Part shown: positions 24,654 to 32,195 of the stretch, in pieces
How positions within the stretch are numbered: the first letter of the stretch is position 1
Layout: each line of letters begins with the position of its first letter
Assembly (NCBI RefSeq): GCF_004341625.1
Contig: NZ_SLZG01000016.1
Span: 90,202-154,201 of the forward strand
From: Rhizobium sp. BK376
Lineage (GTDB): Bacteria > Pseudomonadota > Alphaproteobacteria > Rhizobiales > Rhizobiaceae
Direction: 5' to 3'
Length of the DNA: 64,000 nucleotides
Notes under the pieces: model-generated
What the model saw: only the letters and a program-made list of their open reading frames with translations
Told to the model about the DNA's origin: nothing
The model's database searches: none
Translations under genes and position numbers: made by a program

Positions 24654-25217
24654 TTATGATTTGACGGATATCGGCCGCGCGGGATTGCCGATGACCGTAG
24701 CCCCTTTCGGCACATCCTTAGTGACAACCGCGCCTGCGCCTACGATTGCATCGTCCCCGATCGTCACACCGGGCAGGATAATTGCGCCGCCGCCAATCCA
24801 GACGTTTTCGCCGATCGTGACCGGCAGGCCGATCTCAAGCCCGTCTTTTCTGAGCGCCGGATCCTTGTGGTGCTGTGCGCAATAGATTTGCACGCCGGGC
24901 CCAAGCATCGTCGAAGCGCCGATCCGCACGGGCGCCGTATCGAGGATGGCGCAGCCGGCGTTGAGGTATACATTCTCCCCGAGGATGATGTTCATACCAT
25001 AGGCGCAATGGAACGGCGCCTCGATAAAACTCCCCTCGGCGACTTCGGAAAAGAGTGCCTTCAGCGCCGGCGCCATGCTGCCGCGCTCTGCCGGCGGCAT
25101 ACTATTGTGCTGGTGCACCGCCTCACGGGCGCGACGCTGCAGCGGTCGAAGTTCAGGATCCTGGCAGGAATACCATTCTCCGGCTGCCATCTTCTCGCGT
25201 TCGGATTTGGGCGTCAT
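24654..25217 (-). CDS. Maltose O-acetyltransferase/NodL-family acetyltransferase
   Basis: A 187-residue hexapeptide-repeat transferase. The N-terminal Mac domain (EREKMAAGEWYSCQDPEL) is followed by a left-handed beta-helix with the expected AYGMNIILGENVYLNAGCAILD, GPGVQIYCAQHHKDPALR (catalytic His in the HH pair) and GENVWIGGGAIILPGVTIGDDAIVGAGAVVTKDV. The ending GNPARPI is typical. Such enzymes acetylate the 6-hydroxyl of glucose, maltose or, for NodL, chitin oligomers, using acetyl-CoA. There is no nod context, so a general sugar acetyltransferase is more likely. Start at 25217, since the 14 upstream codons are not typical of the family. Confidence 0.9.
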   Translation of the reverse strand: MTPKSEREKMAAGEWYSCQDPELRPLQRRAREAVHQHNSMPPAERGSMAPALKALFSEVAEGSFIEAPFHCAYGMNIILGENVYLNAGCAILDTAPVRIGASTMLGPGVQIYCAQHHKDPALRKDGLEIGLPVTIGENVWIGGGAIILPGVTIGDDAIVGAGAVVTKDVPKGATVIGNPARPISVKS

Positions 25218-25414
25218 GGGCTCGGCTCTAATCGGTGAAGGCTGTTCCCGCTTATGCAATGAGTCGGGCCGGCAGTCACGCTATAAGTGTTTTTTATCGG
25301 GACACACCTCGACTGACATGGCTTCATTGGATGTAAAGTCCGGCCATATTGCCGCATTGCGTGTTTGCGCTTCGACGATTACCAGAGCAGAACGATTTCG
25401 GGGGACAGAGCTGC

Positions 25415-25807
25415 TTGCATAGGCCGATCAAAACGGGACATTGGGTGGTGCGCATACTCTGCGCGCTCGCACTTCTGTTCGTCGGATTCGGCCATCAGCC
25501 AGCGGGGATGGCCGAGAACACCCCCTTCAACGTTGCGGCCTATGCCCTGCCCGATGGCACGCTCCCCGTTCTTTGCGTCAGCGAAAGTGATGACAGCCAA
25601 AAGGATAGCGGCAAGCACATTCACGCGCAGGGCTGCGAAGCCTGCCGCATCAGCGCCTCCGTGCTTCTGCCGTCACCGGTCGACAATCTCGGCGAGAGGA
25701 TGCGACCGGCGGCCATTGCACCCATGCGACCCTTCATTCGGGTCGCGCAACGGCGGATCCTTTCTCCCAGCACGGCGCCCCGAGCGCCGCCATTTTACCT
25801 GAGCTAG
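25415..25807 (+). CDS. DUF2946-like small exported protein
   Basis: About 130 residues from a TTG at 25415, which lies ten bases after a GGGGGA run. A hydrophobic segment (WVVRILCALALLFVGFGHQPAGMA) could be a signal peptide or anchor, followed by a region with the pattern HIHAQGCEACRISASVLLP, which resembles the DUF2946 family often found next to copper and TonB-receptor genes. The C-terminal third is Arg/Pro-rich. The CopC gene lies 306 bases downstream on the same strand, which suggests a copper theme. Family assignment is tentative and the start is uncertain. Confidence 0.55.
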   Translation: MHRPIKTGHWVVRILCALALLFVGFGHQPAGMAENTPFNVAAYALPDGTLPVLCVSESDDSQKDSGKHIHAQGCEACRISASVLLPSPVDNLGERMRPAAIAPMRPFIRVAQRRILSPSTAPRAPPFYLS

Positions 25808-26113
25808 TTCCGTAAGCCTCTTTGGAATTCCCTGGATGTCCAGGCGATGCTGTCGGCCCGCACGGTGCAGCGCATCGACCGCCTGAACACATCCGGCAAA
25901 GCTAAAGACGCGAGGAACGATCGGCTGTCCTCTCCGCAGGAAGGGCAAAGCCACATCTCTCCTAAACGACAGCACACAAGGCACTCGACCGTTGTTCGGT
26001 CCGATCGCCCTTGATCTCAGCCCATTTCGGCCGGCGGTGCCTGAATATTCATGAGCCGGCTGCCGACCGCCATACAAACGGACCTCCGTGTCCACGAACA
26101 CAAGGGAATACCC
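25808..26113. other. Gap between the DUF2946-like gene and copC
   Basis: About 300 bases. I see no credible gene on either strand; the long antisense frame across it also covers its neighbours and shows no motif. The copC ribosome site (AAGGGA) is at its right end. Confidence 0.5.
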
Positions 26114-26485
26114 ATGTCGAAATTCATCCGTATATTCAGCGTCGCATCCGTCTTGAGCGTCGCCGCTGCCGGTCAGGCACTGGCGCATGCCCATCTTCAA
26201 TCCGCGACGCCGGCAATGGACGGCACCGTAAAGGCATCGCCGGCTGAGCTGGATCTCAAATTCTCGGAAGGATTGAACATCAAATTCACCGGGATAGCCG
26301 TAACCGGCCCAGACGGGAAAGAAGTACAGACGGGTGACGCCAAGCTTAGCGCCGCTGACGATACAATGCTGGTCGTGCCTGTCTCGGGTACACTTCCCGC
26401 CGGCGTCTACACCGTCAAATGGCATGCGCTTTCGACTGATGGCCACAAGACCAATGGAAACTACAGCTTCACCGTGAAGCCCTAA
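26114..26485 (+). CDS. copC: CopC/YobA-family periplasmic copper-binding protein
   Basis: A 123-residue protein. After the signal peptide the mature chain starts at His25 (HAHLQSATPAMDG), the conserved N-terminal histidine that binds Cu(II) in CopC. The immunoglobulin-like fold ends with YTVKWHALSTDGHKTNGNYSF, which supplies further copper ligands (His and Asp). No CopD permease follows, unlike most cop operons; the next gene, rhaI, is convergent. Start ATG 26114 follows AAGGGA; an in-frame start 21 codons upstream is less likely because it would spoil the signal peptide. Confidence 0.9.
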   Translation: MSKFIRIFSVASVLSVAAAGQALAHAHLQSATPAMDGTVKASPAELDLKFSEGLNIKFTGIAVTGPDGKEVQTGDAKLSAADDTMLVVPVSGTLPAGVYTVKWHALSTDGHKTNGNYSFTVKP

Positions 26486-26493
26486 GAATCCAT

Positions 26494-26539
26494 CGGCCGC
26501 TGCGCCCTTTCCTGTTGATAGCGCGGGAGGCAGCGGCCG
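26494..26539. terminator. Possible bidirectional terminator between copC and rhaI
   Basis: CGGCCGCTGC (26494-26503) and GCAGCGGCCG (26530-26539) are perfect 10-base arms around a 26-base loop, placed between two convergent genes. No T tract on either side. Confidence 0.4.
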
Positions 26540-26558
26540 GTTCCATTGAACGTCTCTC

Positions 26559-27851
26559 TCAGACGATACCACCGCCACCAGCAGCGGATGCTGGACGCTC
26601 CGCAGCAACCTTCTTGCGATAGCCGCTGGCGCGATATGCTGCGATCGGATCGATCGCCCCGTTTGCACGGCGACGCGCTTCCGCAAGGATGGGCTCGACG
26701 TCGGTGCGGTAGGCACGCTTCAGCGTTTCCGACGCCATCATGGCGTCGTTCTCATCCTGATAGCCGGACAAGGCCTTGCGGTCGACGATCAGCGCCTGCG
26801 CATAGGCGCGGCGGATTTCGTTGGCGCTGTTGATCAGGCTTTCGATCGGATCGGTGACATTGTGCGACTGGTCGATCATGTGCGCCGGATTGAAGTCGTT
26901 GACGCCGCGCTGTTCGGCATCCAGCAGCTCGTTGAAGACGAGGAACAGGCGATAGGGCTCGATCACACCCGCATCGAGGTCATCATCGCCGTATTTGGAA
27001 TCGTTGAAGTGGAAGCCGCCGAGTTTGCCGAACTGGATCAGGCGGGCGACGATCATCTCGATATTGGTGTTCGGCGCATGATGTCCTAGATCGACGAGGC
27101 AGAATGCCTTCGGGCCAAGCGTCTGGGCGATCAGATAGTTGGTGCCCCAATCCTGCACCACGGTCGAGTAGAAGGCCGGCTCGTACATCTTGTGTTCGGT
27201 GAAGATCTTCCAATCATCCGGCAGCGCCTCGTAAATATCGGCCATGGATGCGAGGTAACGCTCGAAAGCCTTTGTGAAATGGCTCTGGCCGGGGAAGTTC
27301 GAGCCGTCGCCAACCCAGACCGTCAGCGCCTTCGAGCCGATCGCCTTGCCAATCTCGATGCATTCGAGATTGTGCTCGACAGCTTGAGCGCGGGTGGCGG
27401 CATCCGTGTGGCTGAGCGAACCATACTTATAAGAGTGTGTCTGCCCCGGCGCATCCGAAAAAGTGTTCGAATTCATCGCGTCGAAGCCAAGGCCGAGCGC
27501 ATTGCCCTTTGCCCTCAACTCCTTGGCATCCGCCTTGTCCCAGGGGATATGCAGAGAGACGTTCGGCGTCGCCCGTGTCAGCTGGTTGATGACGGCGCAG
27601 TCGTCAAGTTTATCAAAGATGCCGCGCGGCTCGCCCGTGCCGGGAAAACGGGCAAATCGCGTACCGCCCGTGCCGACGCCCCAGGAAGGCACCGCCACGA
27701 AGAAATCTTCGACTTTCCTGGTGACTGCCTCGATATCGATGCCGCGGCGCGCAAAATTGGCACCCAACGCTTCATAGTCTGATTTCAGCGCAGCGGCGCG
27801 CTTGTCATTTTCGGCTACGACAAGGTCGGCAGCAATTCGTAATTCGGCCAT
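26559..27851 (-). CDS. rhaI: L-rhamnose isomerase (rhizobial/Pseudomonas RhaI type)
   Basis: A 430-residue TIM-barrel isomerase that turns L-rhamnose into L-rhamnulose. Metal and substrate-site regions are visible: SLHIPWDK, FTEHKMYEPAFYSTVVQDWGTN, CLVDLGHHAPNTNIEMIVARL and GGFHFNDSKYGDDDLD, which follow the P. stutzeri-type enzyme rather than E. coli RhaA. It lies 112 bases after rhaD on the same strand, matching the rhaDI operon of R. leguminosarum. The extreme C-terminus (PASAAGGGGIV) is low-complexity and probably disordered. Confidence 0.95.
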   Translation of the reverse strand: MAELRIAADLVVAENDKRAAALKSDYEALGANFARRGIDIEAVTRKVEDFFVAVPSWGVGTGGTRFARFPGTGEPRGIFDKLDDCAVINQLTRATPNVSLHIPWDKADAKELRAKGNALGLGFDAMNSNTFSDAPGQTHSYKYGSLSHTDAATRAQAVEHNLECIEIGKAIGSKALTVWVGDGSNFPGQSHFTKAFERYLASMADIYEALPDDWKIFTEHKMYEPAFYSTVVQDWGTNYLIAQTLGPKAFCLVDLGHHAPNTNIEMIVARLIQFGKLGGFHFNDSKYGDDDLDAGVIEPYRLFLVFNELLDAEQRGVNDFNPAHMIDQSHNVTDPIESLINSANEIRRAYAQALIVDRKALSGYQDENDAMMASETLKRAYRTDVEPILAEARRRANGAIDPIAAYRASGYRKKVAAERPASAAGGGGIV

Positions 27852-27885
27852 CGGTTTCCTCCCATTCTTTTCCTGCTGCGGCGAT

Positions 27886-27947
27886 GCCCCTCATCCGCCT
27901 GCCGGCACCTTCTCCGCGCAAGCGGGGAGAGGGTTAGGGTGAGGGGC
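27886..27947. repeat. GC-rich intergenic mosaic-type palindromic repeat
   Basis: GCCCCTCATCC at the left end is mirrored by GGGTGAGGGGC at the right end (one mismatch), with inner complementary stretches TTCTCCGC and GCGGGGAGA. This layout matches the short palindromic repeats scattered between genes in Rhizobium genomes (RIME-type). It sits between rhaD and rhaI and will form a hairpin in their transcript. Confidence 0.65.
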
Positions 27948-27963
27948 AACCCCTTGCGCGAAA

Positions 27964-30060
27964 CTACCGCGTAAAGCTCTGCGCGTTGCCGGCGTCGACG
28001 TTGATGATATTGCCAGTCGACTTGGCCGACAGGTCCGAAGCCAGGAAGTAGATCGCTTCTGCAATATCCTCAGGGAAGACGTTGAGCTTCAGCATCGAAC
28101 GCTTGCGGTAATGTTCTTCCAGCTCGTCCACCTCGATCTTGGATGAGGCGGCCCGTTGTTCTCGCCATTCGCCGTTCCAGATCTTCGAGCCGCGCAGAAC
28201 GGCATCCGGATTGACGGTGTTGACGCGGATACCGGCATCAGCACCCTCGAGCGCGAGGCAGCGGGCGAGATGGATCTCAGCCGCCTTGGCCGTGCAATAG
28301 GCAGCCGCGTTCGGCGAGGAGGCAAGGCCGTTCTTGGAGGCGACGAAGACGACGTTGCCGCCGAGCGCCTGCCTGCGGAAGAGACGGAAAGCTTCGCGGG
28401 AGACGAGGAAATAGCCGGTCGCCAGAATGTCGATGTTGCGGTTCCACATCGACAGTTCGGTCGTTTCGATCGGTGCCGAGGATGCGATTCCTGCATTCGA
28501 GACCAGAATGTCGATGCCGCCGAATTCGACGCAGGACTCGGCGAAAGATGAGATGACCGCATCTTCCTTGGTCACATCGAGCTTGACGCTGCGCACTGCA
28601 TCGGCGCCGTAGCTCTTGACGAAATCGGCGTGCGTGGTTTCCAGCGCTGCAGCGTCGATATCAGCAAGCACGACGCAAGCGCCCTCGCCAACCAGCCGGG
28701 CCGCAGTCGCGCGGCCAATGCCGCCGGCGCCGCCGGTGACGAAGGCAACCTTGCCCGCCATGCTCTTCGGCTTCGGCATGCGCTGCAGCTTGGCCTCTTC
28801 GAGCAGCCAGTATTCGATGTCGAAGGCTTCCTGCTCCGGCAGGCCCTGATATTCGGAGACGGTCGAAGCGCCGCGCATGACGTTGATGGCGTTGACGTAG
28901 AATTCGCTGGCGATACGAGCCGTTGCCTTGTCGCGTGCGAAGGAGAGCATGCCGACACCAGGAACGAGGAAGATGACGGGATTCGCGTCACGCATCGCCG
29001 GCGAATTGTCATGCTTGCAGTCGTTGTAATAGCGCGCGTAATCGGCACGATAGTCTTCAAGCGCCTTGTCGAGGCTTGCAACCACCGCATCGACATCCGG
29101 TTTGGCGGGATCGAAATCCACGATCAGCGGGCGGATCTTGGTGCGCAGGAAATGGTCGGGGCAGCTGGTGCCGAGCGCACCGAGCGGACGCAGGCTCTTC
29201 GAATTGACGAATTCGAGCACCGCGTCTTGATCATCGAAATGGCCAAGCTTGCGTTCCGCCTTGCCTATGCGGCCACGAACCTCGGGCATCAGGCGGGCGG
29301 CAATCGCGCGCCGCTCGGCCAGCGGAAGGCTTTCGGTCACGGCGCCACCGAAGATGGTCTTGCCCGAAGTTTGCTCGGCAAACCACTTGATCGCCTTGTT
29401 GATGATCTGAAGCGTCAGTTCGTAGCAGGCCTTCGCGTCGTTGGCCCAGGTGAACAGGCCGTGGCTTTCCAGCACGACGCCCTTTGCATCAGGATGATCC
29501 TTGACGAAAGCTTCGAGATCGAGGCCGAGCTGGAAGCCGGGGCGGCGCCAGGGCAGCCAGCCGATTTCATCGCCAAAAATCTGCTTCGTCAATTCCTTGG
29601 AATTCTTGGACGCCGCAATCGCGATGATCGCATCCGGATGCATGTGGTCGACATGTGTGAATGGTACGAAACCATGCAGCGGCGTGTCGATCGATGCGGC
29701 GCGGGCATTGAGGTTGAACGTGCAGTGCGGCAGGAAGCCGACCATGCGATCTTCATCCTCGACACCGCGATAGATGCTTTTGAGCGAATCGAGCTTGTCC
29801 TGATAAAGCGTCGCAAAGCCGTCGAGCTTGATCGTTCCGACGTCGCCGCCCGAGCCCTTCACCCAGAGTACCTTCACTTTGCCGCCGGTCAGCGGGTCGG
29901 TTTCCATTACCTTCGCAGAGGTGTTACCGCCGCCGTAGTTGGTGATGCGCTTGTCTGCGCCGAGCAGATTCGAGCGATAGAGCAGCTTGCCGGGCTCATC
30001 CAGGCCGGCCGCATGCTTATCATCCCAACGGTTTTCGAGAAGCCGAACCTCAGCCGCCAT
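27964..30060 (-). CDS. rhaD: Bifunctional rhamnulose-1-phosphate aldolase / short-chain dehydrogenase
   Basis: A 698-residue fusion. The N-terminal class II aldolase domain (to about residue 400) has the zinc-ligand pattern HVDHMHPD and an early NYGGGNTSAKV. The C-terminal SDR domain (from about 430) has TGGAGGIGRATA and an intact catalytic YCTAK. The first half splits L-rhamnulose-1-phosphate into dihydroxyacetone phosphate and L-lactaldehyde; the second probably oxidises or reduces lactaldehyde. The start at 30060 follows GGGAGGA; an earlier start ten codons upstream lacks this. It is divergent from rhaR, with a large inverted repeat between. Confidence 0.95.
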   Translation of the reverse strand: MAAEVRLLENRWDDKHAAGLDEPGKLLYRSNLLGADKRITNYGGGNTSAKVMETDPLTGGKVKVLWVKGSGGDVGTIKLDGFATLYQDKLDSLKSIYRGVEDEDRMVGFLPHCTFNLNARAASIDTPLHGFVPFTHVDHMHPDAIIAIAASKNSKELTKQIFGDEIGWLPWRRPGFQLGLDLEAFVKDHPDAKGVVLESHGLFTWANDAKACYELTLQIINKAIKWFAEQTSGKTIFGGAVTESLPLAERRAIAARLMPEVRGRIGKAERKLGHFDDQDAVLEFVNSKSLRPLGALGTSCPDHFLRTKIRPLIVDFDPAKPDVDAVVASLDKALEDYRADYARYYNDCKHDNSPAMRDANPVIFLVPGVGMLSFARDKATARIASEFYVNAINVMRGASTVSEYQGLPEQEAFDIEYWLLEEAKLQRMPKPKSMAGKVAFVTGGAGGIGRATAARLVGEGACVVLADIDAAALETTHADFVKSYGADAVRSVKLDVTKEDAVISSFAESCVEFGGIDILVSNAGIASSAPIETTELSMWNRNIDILATGYFLVSREAFRLFRRQALGGNVVFVASKNGLASSPNAAAYCTAKAAEIHLARCLALEGADAGIRVNTVNPDAVLRGSKIWNGEWREQRAASSKIEVDELEEHYRKRSMLKLNVFPEDIAEAIYFLASDLSAKSTGNIINVDAGNAQSFTR

Positions 30061-30145
30061 GTCATCCTCCCATAGCAAAATCTTTTGCAAACGCAGGCCT
30101 CGCCGCGTCTATTTCGTTGACGGTATCGCTCATGGAAAGCTGCGT

Positions 30146-30218
30146 TGTCAATCGAAAACGATCAAAATCGATAATTGTGCAGCGCAATATGAAAATTTAT
30201 GATCGTTTTTGATTGACA
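30146..30218. promoter_or_regulatory. Large inverted-repeat operator in the rhaD-rhaR divergent region
   Basis: TGTCAATCGAAAACGATCA (30146-30164) and TGATCGTTTTTGATTGACA (30200-30218) are inverted copies matching at 18 of 19 positions, 35 bases apart. Each arm contains an outward-facing TTGACA, the likely -35 of rhaD (minus, 30151-30146) and of rhaR (plus, 30213-30218). A DeoR-type repressor bound to both arms would shut both operons. Inference from symmetry and position. Confidence 0.7.
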
Positions 30219-30259
30219 CTTTGTCATATATGAGAAATAAGCGACGCAGGGAGGAGCCG

Positions 30260-31072
30260 ATGCACGAACGGGAACGCCATCGCATCATACTAAGCGCCGT
30301 ACAGGAAAAGTCCGTGGTCACGATTCAGGATATATCCGAATTGACCGAGGCTTCCGAGGCGACGATCCGGCGCGATATTGCAGCTCTGCATGTGCAGGGA
30401 AAGATCAGGCGCGTTCGCGGCGGCGCGGAAGCCGTGCACCCTCCTCAGCTTGGAAATCTGGCAGCCCGACCCTTCAGAGTGTCGGAAGCAGTCAACATCG
30501 ATAAAAAGCGCGCAATCGCGCGTCAGGCCGTCGATCTCTGCGAGCCCGGCGATGCCATCATCATCAACGGCGGCACGACGACGTTCCAGATGGTGCATTT
30601 CATGGCGGCCCACCGGCTGCAGGTCATGACCAACTCATTTGCGATTGCCGAACATCTGGTGAAGCATTCGAAGAATTCGGTAACGATCCCGGGTGGCGCG
30701 ATCTATCGCGAGCAGAGCCTGATCCTGTCGCCGTTCGATAACGACACCATCCGCAATTTCTATGCGCGGCGGATGTTTATCGGCGCACAGGGCGTGGGCC
30801 CGCTCGGCATCATGGAATCGGACGCACTGGTCATCCAGAGCGAGCAAAAGCTCATGCACCAGGCGGACGAGCTGGTTGTCATGGTCGATTCCAGCAAGTT
30901 CCATCGCCGATCGAGCCTCATACTGTGTTCGCTCGATCGCGTTTCGACGATCATTACCGATGACGGAATTTCTCAAGAAGCCGTCAGAATGATCGAAGAT
31001 GCAGGTGTCTCGCTCGTCGTTTCGAGCGTGACGCCGCAATCGGGGACGGAGGATTCCTCTTCGGTCGCCTGA
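30260..31072 (+). CDS. rhaR: DeoR-family regulator of rhamnose genes
   Basis: A 270-residue DeoR-type regulator. The N-terminal helix-turn-helix (RHRIILSAVQEKSVVTIQDI, then SEATIRRDIAALHVQGKIRRVRGGA, residues 5-55) is classic. The C-terminal sugar-phosphate sensing domain shows INGGTTTFQMVHFM and the MVDSSKFHRRSSL ending. ATG 30260 follows GGGAGGAG; a start 17 codons earlier would lack it. It opens the rhaRSTPQUK operon and is divergent from rhaD. The effector is probably a rhamnose-derived phosphate. Confidence 0.93.
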   Translation: MHERERHRIILSAVQEKSVVTIQDISELTEASEATIRRDIAALHVQGKIRRVRGGAEAVHPPQLGNLAARPFRVSEAVNIDKKRAIARQAVDLCEPGDAIIINGGTTTFQMVHFMAAHRLQVMTNSFAIAEHLVKHSKNSVTIPGGAIYREQSLILSPFDNDTIRNFYARRMFIGAQGVGPLGIMESDALVIQSEQKLMHQADELVVMVDSSKFHRRSSLILCSLDRVSTIITDDGISQEAVRMIEDAGVSLVVSSVTPQSGTEDSSSVA

Positions 31073-31122
31073 ATGGGGACGGAAGGGGTGGGAGCAGTCT
31101 TATCAACGTGGGAGGATGAATT

Positions 31123-32118
31123 ATGAATATTGCAAAGAAACTCGCGATCGGCGTGGCGCTGGCCGCCATTATGGTCGCTGGCTCGGCAAGCGCCAAGGAC
31201 ATCAAGATCGGTCTGGTGGTGAAGTCCCTAGGCAACGGCTTCTTTGAAGCTGCCAATAAGGGCGCGCAGGAAGCCGCCAAGGAACTCGGCGGCGTAGAAG
31301 TAATCTACACCGGCCCGACGACGACCACGGCCGAAGGCCAGATCGAAGTCATCAATTCGCTGATCGCCCAGGGCGTCGACGCGATCGAGATTTCCGCCAA
31401 CGATCCGGACGCCGTCATTCCGGCTCTGAAGAAGGCAAAGCAGCGCGGCATCAAGGTCATCTCCTTCGATTCCGGCGTCAACAAGGATGGCCGCATCCTT
31501 CAGCTCAACCCATCCTCTAACGAGTTGATTGGCAAGATGTGCCTGAAGCTGGCAGCCGACCATCTGGATGGCGGCAAGGGTGACTTCGCAATCCTTTCGG
31601 CAACCACCACCTCGACGAACCAGAACATCTGGATCGGCGAAATGAAGAAGCAGCTGAAGGATTTTCCGGGCCTCAACCTCGTCACGACGGTCTATGGCGA
31701 CGACCTCTCGGACAAGAGCTATCGCGAAGCCCAGGGCCTCCTGACCTCGCACCCTGAAGTCAAGGTCATCGTCGCTCCGACCACCGTCGGCGTTCTCGCT
31801 GCATCGCAGGCCGTCAAGGACGCAGGCAAGATCGGCCAGGTCTACGTGACCGGTCTCGGCCTGCCGTCTGAAATGGCCGGTGCGATCAAGTCCGGCGCGA
31901 CGAAGGAATTCGCCATCTGGAATCCGATCGATCTTGGCTATTCTGCAACGCAGATCGCCTATCGCCTCGTCAAGGGCGAGACCGACGGCAAGCCGGGCAG
32001 CGAAATCAATGCCGGCCGCATGGGCAAGATCAAGGTTGACGACAAGGGCGAAGCCGCCATGTCCGATCCCTTTGTCTACAATGCCTCGAACATCGACCAG
32101 TTCTCCAAGGTCTTCTGA
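31123..32118 (+). CDS. rhaS: Rhamnose ABC transporter substrate-binding protein
   Basis: A 331-residue periplasmic binding protein of the ribose/galactose (family 4) group. The signal peptide MNIAKKLAIGVALAAIMVAG is cut near SASA. Landmarks are KIGLVVKSLGNGFFEAANKGAQEAAKEL, the NSLIAQGVDAIEISANDPDAVIPALKKAKQRGIKVISFDSG series and the late GSEINAGRMGKIKVDDKG. It follows rhaR after 50 bases with a good ribosome site (GGGAGGAT) and is followed by a strong hairpin. Delivers L-rhamnose to RhaTPQ. Confidence 0.95.
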   Translation: MNIAKKLAIGVALAAIMVAGSASAKDIKIGLVVKSLGNGFFEAANKGAQEAAKELGGVEVIYTGPTTTTAEGQIEVINSLIAQGVDAIEISANDPDAVIPALKKAKQRGIKVISFDSGVNKDGRILQLNPSSNELIGKMCLKLAADHLDGGKGDFAILSATTTSTNQNIWIGEMKKQLKDFPGLNLVTTVYGDDLSDKSYREAQGLLTSHPEVKVIVAPTTVGVLAASQAVKDAGKIGQVYVTGLGLPSEMAGAIKSGATKEFAIWNPIDLGYSATQIAYRLVKGETDGKPGSEINAGRMGKIKVDDKGEAAMSDPFVYNASNIDQFSKVF

Positions 32119-32142
32119 TCCTAGGAGCGTTTGAACGCACCA

Positions 32143-32166
32143 CCCGGCGGTCTCCAAACCGCCGGG
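32143..32166 (+). terminator. Intercistronic hairpin between rhaS and rhaT
   Basis: CCCGGCGGT (32143-32151), loop CTCCAA, ACCGCCGGG (32158-32166): a perfect 9-base stem starting 24 bases after the rhaS stop, without a T tract. It probably lets rhaS be expressed above the rest of the operon. Confidence 0.65.
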
Positions 32167-32195
32167 ACTGGCAATCGATTTCCGGTAAAAGCTTC

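Noticed and set aside
25673..26716. A 347-codon antisense frame over the DUF2946-like gene, the gap and copC
   Set aside because: No motif, poor start region, and both sense genes have better signals.
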